Source: Loripinus fragilis | Taxonomy: Eukaryota > Mollusca > Bivalvia > Lucinida > Lucinidae | Direction: 5' to 3' | Assembly: GCA_964019695.1 (NCBI GenBank) | Contig: OZ026524.1 | Span: 64,983,066-65,047,065 of the forward strand | Length of the DNA: 64,000 nt | In this document: positions 46,117-55,425 of the stretch, in pieces | Numbering within the stretch: the stretch's first letter is position 1 | How the letters are laid out: every line of letters begins with the position of its first letter | The notes under the pieces: generated by a model | What the model was told of the DNA's origin: nothing | Database searches by the model: none | The model's input: only the letters and a program-made list of their open reading frames with translations | Program-made: the position numbers and the translations under genes

Positions 46117-46564
46117 CATGCGCAGAAGCAGAGGGGCGGGGCAGGGATCTGGACCCCCCCCCCCCCCTGGAAAATCACAAAGCTATAGGGTTCCTTAGCA
46201 ATACTTGTCCGGATCCCGTGGAAAAAAAAACAATATTCAAATAATCTGGAAAAACGGATCCTTCAGAAAAAGAGAGAACATACAATATAAGAAAACAGCA
46301 GACACGGTTTTGTTGAGTCAGTTCATGAGAACAAATCGAAAGTGCAACAATTCTCACTCCCACTAGCACAATGTTGGGCGAGCATCGGCCCGCCAGCGAA
46401 ACGCTTTTTTGAATGACGTTTCTCTGGTTGGCCGATGATGACCCGCTTTTAGTGGTGTTTTGATCCTCTCTCCCATATCAACTAAAAAGCAAAAAAAAAA
46501 AAAAAAAAAAGAAAAAGAAATTGAGTTGGACTCCCTCTGACAAAACTTTCTGGATCCTCGCATG
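46117..46564. mobile_element. Family C element, enlarged copy
   Basis: Ends CATGCGCAGAAGCAGAGGGG and CTGGATCCTCGCATG. Central hairpin: CCAGCGAAACGCTTTTTTGA / GAATGACGTTTCTCTGG. An extra segment at 46244-46375 (ACGGATCCTTCAGAAAAAGA) is shared with 62640-62765. It also has a C-run (46154-46167) and an A-run (about 46490-46510). Confidence 0.88.
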
Positions 46565-46788
46565 CTTGCCAGCGCCTTCACTGCAACAAAAGTAGCACAC
46601 AAGCTGCGGAAATAGATGGAGGTTCAGACAAAAGTACACAGACAATCTAGATCTAGTCTCACTTCATGTACGTTTGAAGTAAGACGTGTGCAATACGTCC
46701 CTTTTCTCACAGATACTATAGCAGGAACAATAAAAACATTACAGATAGACTGGCAATAATTCTTTACAAATAATTCATTTTACCTAAA

Positions 46789-47037
46789 TACATGGGTGAA
46801 AGTTTTCAGGATTATTCCTGAATTCAGGATTTTTAGGCTGACTTTCCACAGAAAGTCAGCCTCAAAATGCTGAATTAAGCAGATTCTAATAGCTTCTCTG
46901 ATTTATTTTCAGCTTATCTAAAGAAAATTGACCATTAAAACTTGAAATTGTTGATATTTTTAGGCATACTGCAAGTTTTAAGATTTGATTTAAAAAACAA
47001 ATCAGGATTTTGGGAATTTTTAACTTTCACCCATGTA
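46789..47037. mobile_element. MITE with TACATGGGTGAAAGTT ends
   Basis: Identical 16-bp inverted ends, TACATGGGTGAAAGTT, with TA at the borders, 249 bp. Two inner hairpins: AGGCTGACTTTC / GAAAGTCAGCCT, and a weaker one around CAGGATT / AATCCTG. Confidence 0.85.
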
Positions 47038-47587
47038 AATAGTCAAAGTTTGGGCAATTATGAACACTACAGATCTTGATGATCGCTGATTGCCATGATA
47101 AAGAGTAGCCATTATTGTGTTGGGCAGTTGTTTAAGTACGACGCCTTGCTGTGTTTTTTTTTAAATCGACCCACATGTCTCTGTGCAGGTCTGCATTCAA
47201 CTATAGGAAGTGATAGGGCTCATAACTCGTCAACCACTGGTTTCTTATCAGACTCTTCTATAAGAAGATATTTCAGGATATATGTAAATTCAATAACGCC
47301 TGTATACTCCAAATTCTGGCCTGGATTAACGGTATGAATGTCTCAATTCAAGTTTAGTCAAATGACCCTCATGATTATGCATATGTATGCTTGCAGCAAT
47401 TGACTTGAAAAAATGACAGTTTCCACCACAATCCTTTATTTCTGCTTTGAAAACATCCAGTAGGTTTCGTCTGAATAGTGTACCAGTTTCAATCTTGGGT
47501 TTTGTTATAATCTAGGTCGATGAACCCATCAGTTCATAACAATGGAAACAACAACAATCAAACCTTTCTCAGAATCAGAGGTAAAAG

Positions 47588-48244
47588 CAAGTAAGGGTGC
47601 AAAGATCAGGAATCGATACAATCAAGTACCACACCTGACCCAGGATGCCAATGGGAAAGTGACAAACTCACGAGCCAAGAGGTCAGCCCTTTCCCAGAAG
47701 GTGACCACAAAGTAAGTAAGATTGCAAAGATCAGGAATCGATACAATCAAGCACCACACCTGACCCAGAATACCAATGGGAAAGTGACAAACTCACAGAA
47801 GACACCACAAACGAGAGCCAAGAGGTCAGCCCTTTCCCAGCAGGTGACCACGAAGCACATATAAACAGACGCGCACAAAGACATAGCAAACACAAGACAG
47901 AACAAAAACATAAAAGATCCACAAAAGAAGTACCGCCTTGGAACGGTCAGTAAAATATTTTACTGGAGGGCTTAAACCGGTTTAACGGCGCCAACCTCAC
48001 CCTTAATTCAGATGTGGATCAAGACACATAGATATTTGGTTTGCATGAAAGACCCCTAACTTATCAATGCATCATCTCCTAAAACATATAAATCAAAATA
48101 TAACAAGGAGATAAAGCAAGGATAAGGACTCAACAGTAAATTAAACTGAATACCGGAGCAAAAGAAATCCAACAGGTAAACCCCGGTGGGCCCAACAAAC
48201 AGCCAAAGCATCAGGCCCCTACCATCTCATCAATAGATAAGTCT
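47588..48244 (-). repeat. 3' untranslated tail of the Penelope-like element
   Basis: It directly follows the RT stop on the minus strand. It contains CAGGTTTACC-type and AAACCGGTTTAA motifs, a GCATCAGGCCCCTACC block, and ends with two tandem copies (period 125 bp, 47591 and 47716) of a unit with AAAGATCAGGAATCGATACA and CCAAGAGGTCAGCCCTTTCC. Its pieces are scattered across the window. Confidence 0.75.
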
Positions 48245-49108
48245 TTAAGTCGGAACCATCATAGAGTCTGAAGTCCGACCCACCGGCGTGCAATTAAAGA
48301 GGAAAGCAAAGTTGCCAACTGTGATTGGGTTGACTACCAAGCATGCAGTCTGTTGCAATACATTAATGTTATAGCCAATCTTTTTATAATGGGAAATTAT
48401 TTTAATGAACTGCCCTGAAAATTTATTAGAGCCAACAATCTTCTTCAACTTATACACCAAGTCACCATAGAAATCAGGTTCCGAAAGTCCTTGGCGCAAG
48501 AGAGATTTAAGTCCAACTTGGAATTTAGAAATCAATTCAAAGTATCGTCTATAAAATTTTGAAAATGTTTTGCGAAGTTTATGATACCGATAGCCCTGTT
48601 TAAGAAGTTTCTGAGTTAACAATTTATTGCGGGTGTTGAAGTCAGTAACATAGCTAGATGCTCTAGCAAAACGAATGAGTTGAGAGATATAGACTCCATA
48701 GGATGTAGAACGAGGAACACCACCATCTAAAAATGGGAAATTGACAATTTCAAAATCAAAGTCGTCACGTTTATCATAAATTTTGGTAGAAACAATACCA
48801 TTAGAAATTGACAAATGCAAGTCTAAAAATGCGGCTTCGGTATCAGAGGCATTGGCTTTGTTAAGTTGGAGCTCTGAAGGGTATATTTGACTAACCATAT
48901 TTTCAAAATAAACATTATTAATATTTAAAATATCGTCCAAATATCTGGAAGTAGTGTTAAACGCATCAATAACATCAGCCTGCTTATCATCAGAAAGAGA
49001 CATCATAAAGTCCCTTTCATAACAAAACAGGAATAAATCTGCAACCAGGGGAGCACAATTAGTGCCCATAGGAATCCCAACTACTTGTCTATAGAGCTTG
49101 GTGCCAAA
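48245..49108 (-). pseudogene. Penelope-like reverse transcriptase, 5'-truncated
   Basis: The open frame reads FGTKLYRQVVGIPMGTNCAP at its start (the first Met is at 49069; the frame is open to about 49108), then LVADLFLFCYERDFM and TSRYLDDIL. RYLDD is the RT catalytic palm motif with two metal-binding aspartates. The GIPMGTN block matches the Penelope-like pattern GxxMGSPLSPxxANxxM. Thumb-like sequence with GVYISQLIRFARASS, LLKQGYRYHKLRKTF and YKLKKIVG follows, ending FLFNCTPVG and a stop after 274 codons from the Met. The fingers and amino terminus are missing, and no carboxy-terminal GIY-YIG endonuclease is visible. Penelope-like clades with an amino-terminal GIY-YIG exist, so that domain may have been lost by truncation. 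Upstream the frame breaks into tail sequence (49109-49175). It cannot transpose by itself. Assignment to Penelope-like rather than another RT class is inference. Confidence 0.8.
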
Positions 49109-49175
49109 TCATATAAACAGACGCTCACAAAGACATAGCAAACACAAGACAGAAAAAAGCATAAAAGATCCACAA
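49109..49175 (-). repeat. Tail sequence duplicated upstream of the RT fragment
   Basis: CATATAAACAGACGCTCACA, then AAGCATAAAAGATCCACAAAAG, repeats 47864-47930 in the same orientation. The RT fragment is thus bracketed by about 65 bp of direct repeat. Confidence 0.8.
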
Positions 49176-50582
49176 AAGAAGTTGATTTTACTTATCACAT
49201 AGATTATTATATGTTGTATATGAATATTCAGAAATAAAATATTTCCGAAACTAATGTTGCACTAGATCAGCGATTCCAAGTCTTTCAGAAAAACAGGACG
49301 TTGGCGATCTTCGGTGCAAACTTAACAAGACAATGTTTCATTCAAGCCAATAGTGTCAACACGACTCAAGAAAATATGTGATTAAGGAGTATCTTAATCC
49401 AACTGATGAAGCTTCTGACACCATAAATAACCAGAATCTGTTTTATTCACGAAAACTGATGACTTTCTCCTTCACAATCAATGTCTAATGAAATTATGTT
49501 TAACTCAAGGGAACGGCAAGCAAAACGCAAGAAACATGTGCTACTTTTGGGGTTCATTTAATGAAAGCAAATATTGAATAAATCAAATACATGTATTTCA
49601 TAGGTAGGTAGAGTTAGGATTCTTGAATTTAGTATGCCATCGTATGGCGTGTTTTTATGTAAAGTTACATGAAATATCTCGAGGGGGTTTGAAGATAAAG
49701 AGCAGACAAATATGCTAAAGAAAGTGTTTAATTTTGTTTCAGAAGGGTAATGGCTATAAAAACAGATAGAACATAGATTACCATAATTTGACCATAGCGT
49801 CTCTTCTTTTGATAACACGGTCTCCATTGCTTGCCTATGTAAAGTTCTGTTAGAATATGACTAAAATCTGAAATATGCACACCTAAATAGTAAAAAAACA
49901 AAGTTAACATTAATTTAGAACCAGATGAAGGTGGGAATGTACACTATTTTTAAATGGGTCAAGAGAGAGTATCTGGCAAATTATTGGTATTAAATTGATT
50001 GTATGAAAAGACAGCCACTTCAGATGATTCAAATATATCTTGGTGGTGAAACAACAAAATTGTTACTTGAATTGTCTTGTGAACTAGAAAAAGCCTACTG
50101 ATTATGCTTTTCTTTTTTCGTATGTGACACTTAGAAACAAATCTCAACGTATCACGTTTTCTTGTTCATGTCGCAAATAATTACACTCTTTAGAATAATT
50201 CTATGTAATTAACGGCACACTGTGAGTAAATGTTTTCTGCGACCTTCTTGCAATTTGCTATGACAATATCTTTCCTTATAAGTTGAGAACATCATAGTAT
50301 ACCTGACTTAATACTTAGCCAGCATATTGCAATTATCATGTTTAGCACAAATTGAAGGGTTTGTATTTGAAGCAAAAAAAACATGGTGTAGATATTTCCA
50401 TATGAATGTCTGTCTTGATTGCGAACTTTACTTATTATCTATGTATTGTGGTATCCCGTGTAAGGTATATCATCATGGATTAAATTTAAAAATAGCAAAA
50501 GTTGTCATAAACCAATTCAGAACTTACATGTATGCGGGTGTATGCACAATGCGTGTATCATGGGTTACATGCAGCACGAAAA
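49176..50582. other. No recognisable feature
   Basis: About 1.4 kb with frames of 60 to 89 codons. None shows a motif I know. Confidence 0.4.
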
Positions 50583-50765
50583 TACAGTAGACCCTGTCTT
50601 AAGTGACCTTCAAAAATGAACAAAACACAGGTCTTAAAGACAGGTGGTAGTTTAGCGCTGGTCAAAGTATTAGAGAATGCTCCACGGGAGCATTCAGCAA
50701 TACTTGCTGACCTGCATTAAGCGATATTCCGTCTTGAAAACATATTTTAGACAGGTTTTACTGTA
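50583..50765. mobile_element. MITE with CAGTAAAACCTGTCTT-type ends, copy 2
   Basis: Left TACAGTAGACCCTGTCTTAA; right, inverted, TACAGTAAAACCTGTCTAAA. Inner hairpin GAATGCTCC / GGAGCATTC. It shares ends and inner GGTCAAAGTATT with 7100-7296. Confidence 0.8.
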
Positions 50766-51324
50766 CTATGGTAAGCATGTACATGTATATGAAGTATAAG
50801 ATAACTTTCTATGCGTAAATTTGTGACTTGTTCCTTATAAATTGGTTAAAACATAGGTTTTGGTGGCTCAAACGAGTCCTTCATTGGGACGGTTGTTTTG
50901 AGTGCCTACAACATAATTATGGTTGTGTTGAGAAAAAACAAAATTTCAGTTTTAATTACACACTATTGTCGCAAGGCCTGGTGAATATATACTCCATAAA
51001 CAAAAATGTAGTGTAGATATTGAATTTGAACAATCTAGATGATGGTTGCACGATATTATGCTTGTGTTCACAACATGAAATTATCACCATTTGGAGCCAC
51101 AAAACACGTATTACGTATTTCATTGTCGGGAAATGTTTCAATAAACAATATCTCAGGACTAAACGGCGATTCAGCACCATTTGCCGAAAACGCCTGAATA
51201 GGCAATCGTATTAGTTATATTTCACACAGACGCAACTCTAAATAAATGTGATACAAATGCGTCAAATTCATAGTTCCAAATAAGCAGATTTCATGGGCGT
51301 AAAATTCGGTTGATTTTCGTTTCC
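50766..51324. other. No recognisable feature
   Basis: Overlapping frames on both strands (50828-51214) have no recognisable motif. Confidence 0.4.
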
Positions 51325-51420
51325 AACAGTTTAGGCATACGTTTTGGAAGCTCAATAGAACCGTCTCATGGAGACGGTTCTTTTGAGCTTCCATAATGTA
51401 TGTTTTTGTTGAGAAATAAG
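51325..51420. mobile_element. Small foldback repeat (AGAACCGTCT type), copy 2
   Basis: AAGCTCAATAGAACCGTCTC / GAGACGGTTCTTTTGAGCTT is an almost perfect hairpin of about 24-bp arms, with GCATACGTTTT and AATGTATGTTTTT outside. It matches the layout of 22120-22220. Confidence 0.8.
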
Positions 51421-52017
51421 AAATACTATTTGTTTTATTTCTCTCTTTTATTTGGCGGTCTAGATTTCCTAATGTGGAATCATTCCCAGGATAATTATCA
51501 TTTCAAGCTATTCACACAAGTCAATAAATACTTTTCTTCCAGGAATTAGTATTCAGTCAAGCATGTGCAAGATATTTACCCTATAAATCAGTTGATTTAA
51601 CTCTGTGTATTGTACCGAACATTCACATTATATCATTTCAAATGACTGGTCGCCCAATTTTAAAGTTTTCTCAAGTATTTTCTTAATGTTTAATAGTCAA
51701 TCGAACAATATTACATTTTGTTATACGACTTAGAGAAAATACTGTCTCCTGATTGGTTAAATTCGTCCGTATATATCTCTATATCTACCTGAAAACTGGT
51801 CGGAACTGGCTTACAAGTTAAAATTGCATGAAAACCAGCTCCAACTAGATCCCAGAAGTTAATATTTTGGCGCTTTTCTAAAATAATCATCCTCTGGTGA
51901 GCTAAAATAGCATGATGAGTATAAAACTAGCATGTGCTGCATGAAATTGACATGATTTACTGTTTCACATCCCAACAGGTAAATTAAAGACTTTCTTGAA
52001 TTTTAACAACAGTTTTG
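51421..52017. other. No recognisable feature
   Basis: AT-rich spacer. Confidence 0.4.
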
Positions 52018-52278
52018 TTTGATGATCCTCGTTCTACATCCTATGGAGTCTATATCTCTCAACTCATTCGTTTTGCTAGAGTATCTAGCTATGTTGCTGA
52101 CTTCAACACTCGCAATAAATTGTTAACTCAGAAACTTCTTAAACAAGGCTATCGGTATCATAAACTTCGCAAAACATTTTCAAAATTTTATAGACGATAC
52201 TATGACTTGATTTCTAAATTCCAAGATGGACTTAAATCTCTCTTGCGCCAATGACTTTTGGAACCTGATTTCTATGCA
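52018..52278 (+). pseudogene. Penelope-like RT fragment cut by a family A element
   Basis: The frame from 52015 reads PRSTSYGVYISQLIRFARVS, then TRNKLLTQKLLKQGYRYHKL and SKFYRRYYDLISKF, ending LLRQ, a stop, then LLEPDFYA. It is nearly identical to residues in the thumb part of the 48245-49108 fragment, where the stop (TGA) is a glycine codon. Homology begins abruptly at about 52020 and ends at 52278, where a family A right arm starts. So it is a short internal piece, lacking the catalytic palm, with the family A element inserted or joined at its 3' side. Close similarity to the 48-kb copy suggests recent activity of this retroelement. Confidence 0.88.
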
Positions 52279-52508
52279 GCGAGTTTAATAAATTCAATAA
52301 AACAAGAGCACGAATGTTAGATTCTATTTATCATATGACAAATACTTTGAAATCTCATTTCTGGCGTAAAATACGTTATACTTTTGTCATTATGTGCGCA
52401 ACGTTGTTATGGACGCTATAACGTTTCCCGTAAATCTATAAACCACTAATGGTTTATCGATTTTATTGCATGGCGTTATTTCACTCCCAGACGCGGCGTC
52501 ATATGATA
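52279..52508 (+). mobile_element. Family A element, left arm missing
   Basis: It starts within the right arm of module 1 (GCGAGTTTAATAAATTCAAT) and continues through a complete module 2 to GCGTCATATGATAA. Confidence 0.88.
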
Positions 52509-52679
52509 ATAAGTATTTTGAGCAGTGACATATTTTACTAGTGGTGCCCTGTTTGCCTGTCTGCGTGTGTATAACTACGAACATATCTTCTTCGTTGCCC
52601 TTTCTTGTTGTTTTTTCACTCTTTTCTCCTGGAAACACTAACAAGGACATAAAGGACCAAAACTATTCCCCTACACAAA

Positions 52680-53070
52680 TTGGGATCAACAATAAACAAT
52701 GAATCAACAACAAAAGAAACATCGCCTTTGAACGGACATCAGCTGGTGCCACTGGAGGGGGGGGGGGGGGGTGGGTGGGGGCTTAAATGCATTTTACCGG
52801 CGCCAAATGTTACCCCTAGATTCTGCTATTGTTAAAACACAAACATTTGTTTAGCTCGCACGGGGGCTTCCTAACTTATGCGATGCAATAGTCAGAGCTA
52901 AAGAGAACCTCAAGTTTAGCCACGGTATGTCCAGCAAAGTACGAGCATCAGGCACCATCTCTCCAGTTAAAGATCTATGTCCAGGCCACCATTTAGCATG
53001 AGGCATGACACGCCGTTGTGCAATTAAAGTTGTAACCATAGCTATTAAATTGATTGGGTTCATAACCAGT
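52680..53070 (-). pseudogene. Penelope-like RT terminus and tail, minus strand
   Basis: A 70-codon frame on the minus strand (53063-52851) reads MNPINLIAMVTTLIAQRR, then LTGEMVPDARTLLDIPWLNL and RFSLALTIASHKLG. It corresponds to the VVNPIT..FLFNC end of other copies plus the LDTPWFNWGFS segment of 2625-3300. The rest (52680-52830) is tail with a poly-G run at 52757-52771 and AATGAATCAACAACAAAAGA. No catalytic part is present. Confidence 0.6.
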
Positions 53071-53114
53071 GTCGCATGATACCCATGTTTTATCCCAGCG
53101 CTGCACCAGCTTTC

Positions 53115-53250
53115 TCAATCAAAGTAAAGAAGAAGGCAAAGATCAGAAATCAATACAATCAAGTACCACACCTGACCAGAGACATTATATGGGAAAGTGA
53201 CAAAACACAAAGAGACACCACGCATAAGAGAGCCAAGAGGTCAAATTGCA
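53115..53250 (-). repeat. Retroelement tail fragment
   Basis: GAAGGCAAAGATCAGAAATC, AATCAAGTACCACACCTGAC and AGAGAGCCAAGAGGTCAAAT match the 47588-47712 tail unit. Confidence 0.8.
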
Positions 53251-53267
53251 TAAACTGCTTGTCATAG

Positions 53268-53500
53268 GGAAATTTCGCAGCTGTTTGTAGATACAGTTTC
53301 TGCAGATTTTTAAATATACCGGTACTAACTAGCTACACATAAAATACCAAGTTCCATTTCTGTTCAATCTGTTTATTATATTTAGCCAGAGTTGCACAGC
53401 CCCCTGCACACTGGAAGGTACTTTTAACATTACATGTTACATTTCTCCATAGTCACGAATTTGTGATTTTTTATTTTCTCTATTCAAACGTCAAACTTAT
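53268..53500 (+). repeat. End repeat next to the transposase exon, copy 1
   Basis: GGGAAATTTCGCAGCTGTTT then GTAGATACAGTTTCTGC. Next comes AACTAGCTACACATAAAATA to TTTACATTTCTCC-type sequence, found again in direct orientation at 54888-55034. Confidence 0.75.
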
Positions 53501-53936
53501 TCTACCTGCATTTGCATGGTCCTTCCCAGATACAAATTTATGATTAACTACCAGTCAATCATATAATTTGCCTCTGAGCTGGTCTTTCACAATCTTATTG
53601 AATTTAGTTTTATCAGGGAAATGGTAATTTACAGTTATGAAATTATGACATAGCTTTTAGATGTGTATTTCCCTGAGAACAACACACATTGCTGTATAAC
53701 CTTTTAAGGTCTATCCTATAATCCGGGAAATTTTGTAGCTGTTTGTAGATACAGTTTCTGCCTGTTGTTTTGAATATACCGGTACTATTGTACCCTATAG
53801 ATAAGTTAAAAGTGACGTAAAAGAGCGTACCAACACTTGAAGGTAATACAGGTTATACCGTTATTAACGGTAAAAAATTACATTAATACCTGACAAAGGT
53901 TTTCAAAATACGGATATTATACCAAGCCGTCATAGC

Positions 53937-54020
53937 TCAGTCGGTTGAGCCGAGGCAAATATTTGTATCTATATCTATTAACGAGAGATTTAAAACGGGG
54001 GAGGGTTCGAATCCCACACG
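53937..54020 (+). repeat. tRNA-like sequence with long anticodon-arm region
   Basis: A perfect A-box region (TAGCTCAGTCGGTTGAGC) and B-box (GGTTCGAATCC), followed by a T-run at about 54029. About 55 bp separate the D-arm and T-arm, too long for an ordinary tRNA without an intron, and the acceptor ends (GCCGTCA, ACGATTT) do not pair well. SINE head or tRNA pseudogene. Confidence 0.6.
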
Positions 54021-54232
54021 ATTTGATTTTTTTTTCATGAAGGAGATATTTTTCAATATCATTATTGCTTAAAAAAGACTTTTTATCATATTTTTGTTAA
54101 ATTTTGAATGTTTTACCATAGTATTCTTTGAGTGTTTTTGTGTGTGTTTTTTGTGAGTTTTTTTCTAGTTTTTTTTTACATTCTTCACATATTCATTTCA
54201 TTACAATGCAATACAAAAAAATACAAAAGAGG

Positions 54233-54613
54233 TCACCACAAACATTCTTCGTCTGCTGATTCTGTGTCGGAATAGTCTGAGCACTCTGTTGCGGTGTATG
54301 TGTCTTCGTCACTGGAGGTCACCTGAATAACTAGCTTCTCCATCTCCGCTTCCACTGCAATGTCAGCAGTCCTCTCTACTTCCCCCACGTGCCTGCAACT
54401 GGAAGCCCAGTCATCCTCGGTAACTGCTGCAATGGCATCATGAGTCAGCTGTATAACATCCGTCACCTTAAAACTGACATTTCGTCTGGCGATGTATCCT
54501 TTCATCGTTGCCCAGATCAGCTCAATCGAATTGAGGTCTGCATGGTAGGCAGGGAGCCTGAGGCAGTCATGTCCATACTCTTTTAAGATCTTGTCCAGAA
54601 GAAAGCTCGTTTT
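54233..54613 (-). CDS. Terminal exon of a DDE_3/IS630-Tc1-like transposase gene
   Basis: On the minus strand the frame from 54613 to the stop at 54233 gives 126 residues. It begins KTSFLLDKILKEYGHDCLRL, has PAYHADLNSIELIW, then MKGYIARRNVSFKV, and ends in an acidic, serine-rich tail (SSDEDTYTATECSDYSDTES). The NSIELIW block is the family's NPIExxW motif; its glutamate is the third catalytic acid. Two earlier aspartates must lie upstream. The frame has a TGA just before the exon, and CAG at 54616-54614 preceded by a T-rich stretch makes a good splice acceptor with phase 0. Upstream exons were not found by eye on the minus strand. It may be a captured, multi-exon transposase-derived host gene or a remnant. 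From memory, such genes are common in molluscs and other invertebrates. The last 273 nt form an open frame starting at an internal Met, which is unlikely to be the real start. Confidence 0.7.
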   Translation of the reverse strand, partial: KTSFLLDKILKEYGHDCLRLPAYHADLNSIELIWATMKGYIARRNVSFKVTDVIQLTHDAIAAVTEDDWASSCRHVGEVERTADIAVEAEMEKLVIQVTSSDEDTYTATECSDYSDTESADEECLW

Positions 54614-54684
54614 CTGTCATATCCGATAAAAAATAATTAAGGTCATCATTCACAAACATAAAGCAAAGATAAAAAAAAAAATGC

Positions 54685-54768
54685 CGTGGTTGGGGTTCGA
54701 ACCTTCAATTGCAAAACTTCGGGACAGAGGTCTACGATCTTACCACCACGACAGCCCAACTGTGACAA
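54685..54768 (-). repeat. tRNA-like sequence within the presumed intron
   Basis: The minus strand reads GCTGTCGTGGTGGTAAGATC (A-box-like) and GGTTCGAACCCCAACCACGG (B-box and 3' end). The 5' GCTGTCG and 3' CCACGGC pair in six of seven positions, counting one G-T pair. A long central region of about 45 bp argues against a normal tRNA. Confidence 0.6.
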
Positions 54769-54887
54769 ATATTAATGATAAAAGACTATTATGAACAAAG
54801 TTAGCAAAACCGTTTTACCTATTTACATCAATGGACAATGTCCAATTATCAAAACATGCTCTGACGTCACTTTGAACTTATCTAGTA

Positions 54888-55034
54888 AGGATAGTAACTA
54901 GCTACACATAAACATCAAGTTCCATATCTGTTCACTCTGTTTAGTACAGTTAGCCAGTGCTCACTGGAAAGTACTTTTAACTTTACATTTTACATTTCTC
55001 CACAGTCACCAATATTTTGATTTTTGATGTTCTA
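54888..55034 (+). repeat. End repeat next to the transposase exon, copy 2
   Basis: AACTAGCTACACATAAACAT, TACTTTTAACTTTACATTTT and CATTTCTCCACAGTCACCAA repeat 53318-53490 in direct orientation. Confidence 0.8.
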
Positions 55035-55112
55035 TTCAAAACAATAGCAGAAACTGTATCTTCAAACAATTGTGAAATTTCCCCAAAGGCATGCGTTCAA
55101 TCGCCAAAATAA

Positions 55113-55350
55113 TTGAGCCAGTGCACGAGATTTCCAACAATGTGGTATGTGCGACTAGCAAAGCCTCAGATGAGCCTGCGCATACGCGCAGTCTGATCAA
55201 AGCCTTTGCTAGGCGTTTGAGTATTCTATGAATGTTCAGCTACTGACTGAACATCATTTGGAAGTTCTAAGCTTAACAGGAGGCTGCAGAGGCCCGTCCG
55301 AGTCTACACTTGTCAAGATGTCAAATTGTTGGAAATCCCATGCGCGGCTG
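55113..55350 (+). mobile_element. Family B element, full copy
   Basis: Ends TTGAGCCAGTGCACGAGATT and AAATCCCATGCGCGGCT. Inner GCGCATACGCGCAGTCTGAT and GGAGGCTGCAGAGGCCCGTC. Confidence 0.88.
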
Positions 55351-55425
55351 TTGACATTTTTGACAGTATAACTGCTATCTCTGTGTGGCGTTGGTAGTGC
55401 TAAATATTCTCCCTTTACATCGCAA

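Larger units (their letters stand above)
53729..55088. mobile_element. Putative DNA-transposon-like unit carrying a transposase exon
   Basis: The left end is GGGAAATTTTGTAGCTGTTT then GTAGATACAGTTTCTGCC. The right end, inverted, is GGGGAAATTTCACAATTGTT then TGAAGATACAGTTTCTGC. About 38 bp are shared. The unit holds two tRNA-like sequences and the DDE transposase exon. A third copy of the end at 53268 makes the true limit uncertain. Confidence 0.5.

Noticed and set aside
47864..49175. Direct repeats as LTRs of an LTR retrotransposon
   Set aside because: They are only about 65 bp, are part of the 3' tail, lack TG...CA ends and a primer-binding site, and the RT is of Penelope-like type.
52390..52650. 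86-codon frame (minus)
   Set aside because: It begins outside and runs into family A module 2. There is no recognisable content.
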